Notes under the pieces: generated by a model
What the model saw: the letters and a program-made list of their open reading frames with translations, nothing else
What the model was told of the DNA's origin: nothing
Database searches by the model: none
Made by a program: the position numbers and the translations under genes
Shown here: positions 52,301 to 60,113 of the stretch, in pieces
Position numbering within the stretch: the first letter of the stretch is position 1
Layout of the letters: each line of letters starts with the position of its first letter
NCBI RefSeq assembly: GCF_032854445.1
Contig: NC_088300.1
Location: 6,262,001 to 6,326,000 of the forward strand
Direction of reading: 5' to 3'
From: Liolophura sinensis
Taxonomy: Eukaryota > Mollusca > Polyplacophora > Chitonida > Chitonidae
Length of the DNA stretch: 64,000 bases

Positions 52301-53849
52301 GCCATACATATAGACCTATAGCAATACCCTTTAATGTATCTATCAGAAAAATGTAAATATAAATAAAACACCTGCATCTCACAAAACCTACAAAATATGA
52401 CAAATAATAGCTCGGGCAAAAAACAATTTGACCTTGGAGATCGATCCATACAAAGAGTTAGAATGTTCAGGTGACAGAAGCTTCATCAGAACAAGATACT
52501 GATTTCATTTCGGCCATCATTACAGATATTTATGTACAGTGTCACCCATGTAACATACCCTCCATAACGTGCCCTACCCTACGTTTTTAATGGGATTTTG
52601 ATACAAGCTTTCTAAATTAATTTTCTCTAAAAATTAATTTCTACAAAATCTCAATCTTTTTCATTTGTCAAAAAAGGAAACCAAAAATTCCAACATGGTT
52701 TTTCCTATTGTGTTTGGTTACTCTCAAAGAAATTATGAAAGATGATCTTTGCTTTGGATTTTACCATCTGAAAGTGGATATCCAAGAGAAAAGTTTGGTC
52801 AAATCAGGTACATCTATATTAATGAATGGACGTTAAAATTGACAGCTGCTCTGATATTGTAAGGTGTTGATCATAACGAGTTTCGTACCTTTACTTCTTA
52901 TATACCAGGTACATGTTGGACTGACTGACACGATAAATTGCATGCATGTATTTTGAAACTTTACCAAAAGGTAAGTGATTTGGACATGGTGCAGCCCTAA
53001 TACTTTAGTGAGCTATGTACTGCCGTAAAGGGTAGGACAACAATAGTATAGCCCCCGAGAGCTGTGAATGGCATACAGTGAATGGGAAGGAGGTATATTT
53101 TCAATACCACAAGGTGGCGCTAGTGTGAAACTGGACCTCAAACCATTATTACATCACAAAACTGACTGTACACAATGTCTATAATGTTGCCATACATATA
53201 CCAGTTTATTCGGAGATGTTGTACTTTCTTTACTGTGACCTCATTAAAATGAGCTGGGAACATTTTAGGTCACCTTCTGCCAGCTGGGTTCCAATTCTCT
53301 TCATTAGAGTACTGATCAAGCACCAAATCAATTAGGGAATTATCAGGGTAATGAACAATACTGCAGACATCTGCGCCATGATATGTGCAATAGATTGAAA
53401 GCTATGTATATTTTCAGTCACCAATTAAGCCACATTAAAGTAAATCAACAACATTAAATTTACTACCTCCATATCTTATATTTCTCACATTCATTCGGTT
53501 GGAAGTAAATGTAAAGATGTATAATAGAGATGTGCAACAGAGATGTTCAAGCTACTCCAGATACAGGTCTAGAGCTCATGTTGCAATCAAACGTACCTCC
53601 TTTGCCTGCCTTCATTCCAATCGTCCCGCCTGTGTACAGAACTAAGACGTTGTGTTCATCGGGCGGATCTTCCAATCCTGGATGTTCAAGGCTCCCTACA
53701 GTTCTAGGGGAGGCCGGTAACGTGGGTGACGTCTGCCCGTCATCACTTGCTGGGAATGTCTTCAAAACCTTCTCGCGGTAGGATGGATCTTCAAATTCCA
53801 ACGACGGCGACTGCTCCAGTGCGTGTGAATGACGACGAGCTGAAGCCAT
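31336..53849 (-). CDS. ASPG: L-asparaginase (cytosolic type I) with C-terminal ankyrin repeats, 15 coding exons, two single-base frame breaks near 3' end
   Basis: Exons, high to low: 53849-53597, 49225-49127, 49054-48928, 47246-47135, 45448-45323, 42511-42428, 40596-40470, 38530-38418, 34977-34792, 34448-34335, 33897-33781, 33563-33468, 32628-32382, 32010-31912, 31494-31336. The product is about 686 residues once two missing bases are allowed for (human ASPG 573). Residues 67-80 carry YTGGTIGM with the nucleophile Thr about 76; HGTDTM (Thr212-Asp213) is the second motif; NRAIK gives Lys about 284. Ankyrin repeats fill about 520-680 ([31 protein letters not shown]). The enzyme hydrolyses asparagine to aspartate and ammonia; mammalian homologues are also reported to have lysophospholipase activity. 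The N-terminal extension before the first strand is about 65 residues, much longer than in human, and is Ser/Pro-rich. The frame breaks, near 32401 and 31977, look like dropped bases rather than decay. Confidence 0.95.
31620..31775 (-). repeat. Diverged repeat fragment (SINE-like) in the last ASPG intron
   Basis: Text such as ggtgatggaagtgagaggaa and gagctggattcaaacaggtg resembles the tRNA-like and body parts of fragments near 33128-33245, 37065-37160, 57550-57690 and 62000-62090. The family and borders are unclear. Confidence 0.4.
33128..33245 (-). repeat. Diverged SINE-like fragment in ASPG intron 12
   Basis: Contains gaaggaaccagagcaccc and gcggatttaaactggtgacc, the same kind of anonymous repeat as at 31620. 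No ends visible. Confidence 0.4.
33660..33781 (-). repeat. ASPG: Short tandem copies (about 25 bp, 4 units) of the ASPG exon-11 end and its donor
   Basis: On the gene strand, the exon end agtacatcagag/gtaag is followed at 24-27 base intervals by tgcatcagag/gttag, gtatgtcag/gtgtt and agtacatcagaag. Each unit holds about 12 exon and 14 intron bases. Units are diverged, so the array is old. Confidence 0.75.
35150..36855 (-). repeat. ASPG: Minisatellite of about 39 bp, roughly 43 copies
   Basis: Units on the plus strand read cagtcacagtacactgacac then cagacacaacaccccaccc, with length changes of one to a few bases between copies and caa/cac variants. It occupies the intron between ASPG exons 8 and 9, ending about 170 bases from the acceptor at 34978. 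Frames in it change often. Confidence 0.95.
37065..37165 (+). repeat. Diverged SINE-like fragment
   Basis: aggtggaggaaactggagtg and ttggcagattgctggcaaac match a common anonymous repeat body seen elsewhere in the window (57550-57690, 62030-62090). No tail or duplication. Confidence 0.4.
37947..38216 (+). mobile_element. tRNA-derived SINE, full length
   Basis: From gggggcctctgtggctcagt through the box-B-like gtgagttcaagccgagctc and ggatggtcgtgggtttcccc to caaataaataaatcaaataa. Near-perfect 11-base target duplication, ctaaaccaaaa and ctaaacgaaaa, on the two sides. Located in ASPG intron 8. Confidence 0.9.
39460..40490 (-). repeat. ASPG: Minisatellite of 23 bp (about 44 copies) seeded on the donor of ASPG exon 7
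   Basis: On the gene strand the unit is acagcaatacatg/gtgagtttgt: 13 bases that are the end of exon 7 (ending at 40470) and 10 bases of intron including the splice donor. The exon end is the first unit; the rest follow into the intron for one kilobase. Most copies keep GTGAGTTTG; some carry gggag or atgag instead. It makes long chance frames on the plus strand. Confidence 0.95.
41560..42135 (-). repeat. ASPG: Minisatellite of 48 bp, 12 copies
   Basis: The plus-strand unit contains cagcatagagagtaaaacca and gaacagcgatgacagtgtga, at 48-base spacing (for example 41721, 41769, 41817). In ASPG intron 6, away from either exon. The period, a multiple of three, keeps minus-strand frames open; not a gene. 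Confidence 0.95.
43025..45345 (-). repeat. ASPG: Minisatellite of 79 bp (about 29 copies) built from the end of ASPG exon 5 plus its splice donor
   Basis: On the gene strand each unit reads a copy of the exon end, encoding [11 protein letters not shown], then CAG/GTGAG and about 39 bases of intron (ending catttcatag). The real exon end at 45323 is the first unit, followed by a diverged intron copy and then the homogeneous array. Many copies keep a good donor (CAG/GTGAG); others read CAG/GTGTG, CAAGTGAG or CATGTGAG. A second GTGAGA donor-like string occurs per unit. Confidence 0.95.
45738..45890 (-). repeat. ASPG: Minisatellite of about 36 bp, 4 to 5 copies
   Basis: Units on the plus strand read gggagtgaggaggtcatgat then gttataagggtctcat, with a shortened copy near 45850. 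ASPG intron 4. Confidence 0.9.
46150..46280 (+). mobile_element. SINE-like 3' fragment of a second family
   Basis: ggtcagtggtttaccccagc ... ctgacccccatcaaac ... ggtgttaaactccaatcaaa followed by an A/T-rich tail. Related text occurs at 26005-26110. The 5' head is not recognised. Confidence 0.6.
47440..48920 (-). repeat. ASPG: Minisatellite of 64 bp (about 23 copies), flush with the donor of ASPG exon 3
   Basis: The plus-strand unit is agagttatgataggaagaga, aggtgtgagaaggagtcaga, ggagatatggtaggtagaga plus four bases. On the gene strand it is almost pure pyrimidine-rich sequence that begins about six bases after the donor at 48928. Copies are highly alike, so the array is fairly young. Confidence 0.95.
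49262..50215 (-). repeat. ASPG: Minisatellite of 20 bp (about 47 copies) with a 241-bp higher-order repeat
   Basis: The plus-strand unit is cataaacctggagcactggc. Stretches beginning ggccataaacaaggagcac at 49672 and 49913 repeat over about 100 bases, showing a larger duplication about 241 bases apart. The array ends some 40 bases upstream of the acceptor for ASPG exon 2 (49225). Confidence 0.93.
50220..53596 (-). other. ASPG intron 1 remainder, no gene seen
   Basis: AT-rich DNA with one SINE copy at 51356-51560 and otherwise only chance frames. Several tacatgta-type strings recur, as elsewhere in the window. No exon consistent with ASPG is needed: the phases of exons 1 and 2 join directly. 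Confidence 0.6.
51356..51565 (-). mobile_element. SINE, minus orientation, 3' end shortened
   Basis: Reversed copy of the family: ggaaaacccacaaccatttg, gcagaccttcccacatacg, agcatgagctggacttgaac, then the head ccaggacacaggggcctctg. The tail has become a poly-T run at 51354-51369 rather than taaa repeats. No target duplication found. Confidence 0.82.
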
Positions 53850-54169
53850 AGATAGCCCAGTCTGAACCTATCTACTGTATGTCTCGCGATCTTTCACTTC
53901 AGTTTAAAACAAAACCCTGTCAAAGGTAAGGACACCGTTGGTGACTGATGCAGCGTGGTCGTAGAAAGCCGTCTGCCAATGTTTATGTCACCTTCAACCA
54001 ACCGGATATGTGGTATGGTAACATCCGATGCGTGGAGATCTAACTACCGGAGTTGTCTCTCTTCTCCCACGGTAACTTCCCTTGCGCGCTCTACAACGAC
54101 ACGCTATGTGACATGGCACACGTTCTCCGCCTAGTACATGTAGGTGTGTGCGACGTATCGTAGAATGAC

Positions 54170-54245
54170 TTAGATTAATCTGGGACTATTATATACAATA
54201 ATATATATAACATATAATATACAATAGTCCCAAGATTAATTAGTC
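54170..54245. repeat. Imperfect inverted repeat (hairpin)
   Basis: gattaatctgggactatt at 54172 is answered by the inverted aatagtcccaagattaatt near 54222-54240, around an AT-only loop. It could be a small foldback element; it lies just upstream of the ASPG promoter region. Confidence 0.75.
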
Positions 54246-54306
54246 TTACGTCCAGGCTTGCTCTTGAATATTTCACTTGATGCGCCGATAAGGGCTATGG
54301 GTCCTT

Positions 54307-54403
54307 TAACGTCAAGGTCTATTTTCAACAATTCCTGATATTTACCTGTACCTGTTGAGGCAGATAAATACCAGAAATAGTTGAAAATAAACCTCAACGT
54401 TTA
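54307..54403. mobile_element. Foldback (MITE-like) element, copy 1
   Basis: The left arm aaggtctattttcaacaatt is matched in inverted form by agttgaaaataaacctcaac at the right. The arms together make nearly the whole element. The same ends occur in the next copy. Confidence 0.75.
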
Positions 54404-54474
54404 ATTTTAGCTATAGGTGCACAAATGTCTGGCAACCCGAAAAAACTAACCTCACAGTACCGGTACCGATATCT

Positions 54475-54580
54475 GTTAAACATTGAGGTCTATTTTCAAC
54501 AATATCCGACAGATATTTACCTGTCTCAACAGATATGTTAATATTAAAAATTGTTAAAAAATAAACCTCAATGTTTAATT
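54475..54580. mobile_element. Foldback (MITE-like) element, copy 2
   Basis: Left arm cattgaggtctattttcaac, right arm gttaaaaaataaacctcaat with its complement order. Related to the copy at 54307 and separated from it by about 70 bases. Confidence 0.75.
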
Positions 54581-55004
54581 TAACTGAACCAAAGCTATAG
54601 TAGAAGAAAGAGCTGGTTACGAACTCATGATTACCGACCACGATGATAAAGGTTTCCATTGAGACCTCTATTTATTACGCTTTTAATTATTTATTACAAG
54701 TAACATACTTCTTTGATGTTTGACAAGATAGTTAAAATCTGTTGGTTCAAGGATGAAAGAACTGATGAGTGTATATGCTACCCAGTACAAAGGTTTCATT
54801 GCTTACTTGGACACTGGTAGAATATCGACTGTAATACGTCTCGAGTCTTCTTTTCTTCTATGGAAAGGGTTTAAGTTGAAAGATTTTATAATGCTCTGCT
54901 GACTTTCAGAAGCATGTACATTGTGAGCCAAAGAACTTGTAACCCTTTGTAAATTCTATTTTATCACATCACCACGAGAAAAATGATTGATAAAACAAGC
55001 ATCA

Positions 55005-57240
55005 AACTGGACAAGAGTTACACAAGGATAGCACTGCATAATGTGTAACCCCAGTAACTGGACATGAGTTACACAAGGATAGCACGGCGTAATGTGTAAC
55101 CCCAGTTACAGGACATGAGTTACACAAGGATAGCACTACATAATGTGTAACCCCAGTAACTGGACATGAGTCACACAAGGATAACACAGCCTGATGTGTA
55201 ACCCCAGTAACTGGACATGAGTTACACAAGGATAGCACAGCCTGATGTGTAACCCTAGTAACTGGACATGAGTTACACAAGGATAGCACAGCCTGATGTG
55301 TAAGCCCAGGAACTGGACATGAGTTACACAAGGATTGCACTGCGTAATGTGTAAGCCTAATAACTGGACATGAGTTACACAAGGATAGCACTGCGTGATG
55401 TGTAACCCTAGTAACTGGACATGAGTTAAACAAGGATAGCACAGCCTGATGTGTAACCCCAGTAACTGGACATGACTTACACAAGGATAGCACAGCCTGA
55501 TGTGTAACCCCAGTAAGTGGACATGAGTTACACAAGGATAGCACTGCGTAATGTGTAACCCCAGTAACTGGACATGAGTTACACAAGGATAGCACTGCGT
55601 AATGTGTAACCCCAGTAACTGGACATGAGTTACACAAGGATAGCACTGCGTAATGAGTAACCCCAGTAACTGGACGTGAGTTACACAAGAATAGCATTGC
55701 GTAATGGTTAACCCCAGTAACTGGACATGAGTTACACAAGGATAGCACGGCCTGATGTGTAACCCCAGTAACTGGACATGGGTTACACAAGGATAGCACA
55801 GCCTGATGTGTAACCCCAGTAACTGGACATGAGTTACACAAGTATAGCACAGCCTGATGTGTAAGCCCAGTAAATGGACATGAGTTACACAAGGATAGCA
55901 CTGCGTAATGTGTAACCCCAGTAACTGGACATGAGTTACACAAGGATAGCACAGCCTGATGTGTAAGCCCAGGAACTGGACATGAGTTACACAAGGATAG
56001 CACAGCCTGATGTGTAACCCTAGTAACTGGACATGAGTTACACAAGGATAGCACAGCCTGATGTGTAAGCCCAGGAACTGACATGAGTTACACAAGGATT
56101 GCACTGCGTAATGTGTAAGCCTAATAACTGGACATGAGTTACACAAGGATAGCACTGCGTAATGTGTAACCCTAGTAACTGGACATGAGTTACACAAGGA
56201 TAGCACAGCCTGATGTGTAAGCCCAGGAACTGGACATGAGTTACACAAGGATTGCACTGCGTAATGTGTAAGCCTAATAACTGGACATGAGTTACACAAG
56301 GGTAGCACTGCGTAATGGTTAACCCTAGTAACTGGACATGAGTTACACAAGAATAGCACAGCCTGATGTGTAACCCTAGTAACTGGACATGAGTTACACA
56401 AGGATAGCACAGCCTGATGTGTAAGCCCAGTAACTGGACATGAGTTACACAAGGACAGCACAGCCTGATGTGTAAGCCCAGGAACTGGACATGAGTTACA
56501 CAAGGATAGCACTGCGTAATGTGTAACCCTAGTAACTGGACATGAGTTACACAAGGATAGCACAGCCTGATGTGTAAGCCCAGGAACTGGACATGAGTTA
56601 CACAAGGATAGCACTGCGTAATGGTTAACCCCAGTAACTGGACATGAGTTACACAAGGATAGCACAGCCTGATGTGTAAGCCCAGGAACTGGACATGAGT
56701 TACACAAGGATAGCACTGCGTAATGGTTAACCCCAGTAACTGGACATGAGTTACACAAGGATAGCACTGCGTAATGTGTAACCCCAGTAACTGGACATGA
56801 GTTACACAAGGATAGCACAGCCTGATGTGTAACCCTAGTAACTGGACATGAGTTACACAAGGATAGCACAACCTGATGTGTAACCCCAGTAACTGGACAT
56901 GAGTTACACAAGGATAGCACTGCCTGATGTGTAACCCTAGTAACTGGACATGAGTTACACAAGGATAGCACAGCCTGATGTGTAAGCCCAGGAACTGGAC
57001 ATGAGTTACACAAGGATAGCACAGCCTGATGTGTAAGCCCAGGAACTGGACATGAGTTACACAAGGATAGCACAGCCTGATGTGTAAGCCCAGGAACTGG
57101 ACATGAGTTACACAAGGATAGCACAGCCTGATGTGTAACCCCAGTAACTGGACAAGAGTTACACAAGGATAGCACAGCCTGATGTGTAAGCCCAGTTACA
57201 GGACATGAGTTACACAAGGACGGCACTGCGTAATGTGTTA
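55005..57240 (-). repeat. Minisatellite of 51 bp, about 44 copies, intergenic
   Basis: The plus-strand unit is tggacatgagttacacaagg, atagcacagcctgatgtgta, accccagtaac. Variants (agcctgatg or tgcgtaatg; ccccagtaac, cctagtaac or cccaggaac) are mixed along the array. Because the period is 17 codons, the minus strand stays open for up to about 700 codons (repeat motif TGVTHQAVLSLCNSCPV); a one-base loss near 56079 moves the frame. No start context, splice context or variety suggests a protein. Confidence 0.96.
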
Positions 57241-57549
57241 CCCCAGTAGTTTACTTGTGATTAACAGCCATTCTATTTGATCCAGGTGTTATCCTGGCCA
57301 CACAGACTTCAGACTTCACTTGACCATGCATACAACCTAACTGATGTGGTTTTGTTCCCAAAATGATTTCTGTTTAGGGTGATTTCCAACATTAGTTAAA
57401 TTCCATCATGGTGATGTCTTCAAGGCAGTTCAAATATCAATTTAGTGATAGCTCACTTACATTTTAATCTATATTATGCGTTTAATATCCAAATAGTCAT
57501 TTGATTCATGTTAACCATCATACTAAAAATTTTTGTACATTACAAAAGT

Positions 57550-57690
57550 GCTCAGGGGGAAACATGGGCATACCTTGGAAAACCCAAGTCAGTACCTGGC
57601 CAGGTACGGTAACTGAAAACCCCCCTAACTTAAAACCTGAGCTGAACCGGCAAGGGCTGGATTTGAATCTTACCTCATTTGTCAAGGGCT
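57550..57690 (+). repeat. Diverged SINE-like fragment next to a minisatellite
   Basis: gggggaaacatgggcatacc, gtacctggccaggtacgg and ggctggatttgaatcttacc resemble the anonymous repeat body seen at 37065 and 62030. Its end, ctcatttgtcaagggctagg, is the first unit of the following array. Confidence 0.5.
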
Positions 57691-58495
57691 AGGTTACATC
57701 GTCTCCTAATCCCTGCAATGATGACCTCATTTGTCAAGGGCTAGGTTACACTGTCTCCTAATCCCTGAAATGATGACCTTATTTGTCAAGGGCAAGGTTA
57801 CATCGTCTCCTAATCCCTGCAATGATGACCTCATTTGTCAAGGGCTAGGTTACATCGTCTCCTAATCCCTGCAATGATGACCTCATTTGTCAAGGGCTAG
57901 GTTACACTGTCTCCTAATCCCTGAAATGATGACCTCATTTGTCAAGGGCTAGGTTACATCGTCTCCTAATCCCCACAATGATGACCTCATTTGTCAAGGG
58001 CTAGGTTACATCGTCTCCTAATCCCCGCAATGATGACCTCATTTGTCAAGGGCTAGGTTATATTGTCTCCTAATCTCTGAAATGATGACCTCATTTGTCA
58101 AGGGGCTATTTTACATCGTCTCCTAATTCCTGAAATGATGACCTAATTTGTCAAGGGCTAGGTTACGTTGTCTCCTAATCCCTGCAATGATGACCTCATT
58201 TGTCAAGGGCTAGGTTACATTGTCTCCTAATCCCTGCAATGATGACCTCATTTGTCAAGGGATAGGTTACATTGTCTCCTAATCCCCAAAATGATGACCT
58301 TATTTGTCAAGGGCTAGGTTACATCGTCTCCTAATCCCGTAATGATGACCTCATTTGTCAAGGGCTAGGTTACATTGTCTCCTAATCCCTGAAATGATGA
58401 CCTCATTTGTCAAAGGCTAGGTTACATCGTCTCCTAATCCCCGAAATGATGACCTCATTTGTCAAGGGCTAGGTTACATTGTCTCTTAATCCCTT
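57672..58495 (+). repeat. Minisatellite of 52 bp, about 16 copies
   Basis: The unit is gatgacctcatttgtcaagg, gctaggttacatcgtctcct, aatccctgcaat, with copies at 57686, 57738 and so on at 52-base spacing. It starts inside the repeat fragment ending at 57690, so the unit was probably copied from the border of that fragment. Confidence 0.95.
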
Positions 58496-58801
58496 CAACA
58501 ATGTTTCATTCTAAACACTAGATGATGGAAGTATGACACAGTGGTGATCCCATCCAGATCAAAGCTTTCAAGTCTGTTGTTCTTTCTAATCTTGCTTCCA
58601 CTTAGGTAGTACATGTATACAGGTATTGCAATAGAAAACTGACCCTGAGTGACGGATACACAATCATAGCATAGGCCTATATGTGCCATCCTTTACCAAA
58701 TCATTGCATCTTCCCTTCTATTCTGGTACATTGACTCATTTACATAAAAGAGTTTGACATTAAATAGACTTCAAAACACACATCTCAACAAAGCAACAAA
58801 C

Positions 58802-58807
58802 TTTATT
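58802..58807 (-). terminator. NUDT14: Poly(A) signal AATAAA for the NUDT14-like gene
   Basis: On the minus strand AATAAAG is followed within 40 bases by tttgttgctttgttgagatg and tgtgtgttttg, a strong GU-rich element. It would end a 3' UTR of about 1.3 kb beginning at 60113; that interval holds no other recognised feature. Confidence 0.6.
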
Positions 58808-60113
58808 ACAGATTTATCACAAACTCATCCACCTAGAATTTGAAAACCATACACAACAAATCCTAGGAATGTTTAGAAAACTGTAAAAATATGTAAGTGG
58901 AAAGATGAGGATGTATTCTGTAGAGGAGTCTCTAGTATCTATAACAGTTATAGAAACAAACACCTAAATTGGAGTAACAAAACAGATGCATGATCAGAAA
59001 AAGTCAATAATCTGATACACATGTTCACCTAGGCACTCGTTTTCAACTAGTGTCAAACCATGAAGTTATTAAAGACTAGAAAGTTGGAACCATTCAACAT
59101 TTCTACCTTGATGAGATTCTAAGAAAATACTTATTTGAAAAAAAAAAAGAATCATTCAAGCATTATTAATGCAAATCAGATGGTCTTTTGTGAGTAATAT
59201 TGTGCCCTTATCTTAAATCTTATCCATGTTATTAATCTAGAGATCTGTTATAACCCATAATAAATATCTTCCAAGTGTTTATCACATCTTGCTTGTAAAT
59301 GTCTTTTAAGGAAGCATGACCTTGTTCACACATTGACATGTCTCCTACACAGATGTCAGTCCCCTTAATTTCACACAAACAGTATTCTTTATTGACTTAC
59401 TTGACTGATGTTCACACATACTAAACACCTTTTCACTTTCCTAATGTCTGTAAGAATTCTTTTATTGAAAAAGAAGATTTTTCAACATTTGGACAGGATT
59501 CATATTAAAAGTACAAGGCGGTTGGTGGCGCTTTTGATATCTACAGCTGATTAGTATTCTTCCATAAATTAGTGATAACAGCCAGATAGCAGTCACCATA
59601 GATTTCAATGGTGAAAAATGAAAAAACCCAGAGCAATTTTCACCCTTCATACAAAATGTCAACACTAAAACATGCCATTAAAACTGCATTCAGACATAAA
59701 ATATGTAGAAACATGCTGTTGTACCAAACCAGTCACACACCAAAACGAACATGCACTGTTCCATGTAAATCGCAACATGTGATTAAAATTTTATGTCTGC
59801 TGAGACAGCCTACAAAGTGGAACTACAAATCACACCATGTGAATGGATGCACCATCAGAAAAGTTGGAAGCTTAAAGAATGAAATCTGCCTAATATAAAA
59901 TACATATATTAAAGTGACAAACCCAGAACTGTAGGAAAAGAGAAATGACACAATATAATGAAATGTAAAATACTTCTGGAGGTGTCCTTTAAAATTGTGA
60001 ATGGTCCACTTGATCTGAAAAATGATGCCCATCACATATATACCAGACAAAAAGTTTTGAAAGTGCCAAAGAAAACATGTCTTAAATTGATGAAAGCGAT
60101 AACATAGCACACA

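Noticed and set aside
55136-57226. Open frame of 696 codons on the minus strand
   Set aside because: It is a 51-bp tandem array; the frame is open because the period is a multiple of three, other frames are similarly open, and the product is one 17-residue motif repeated.
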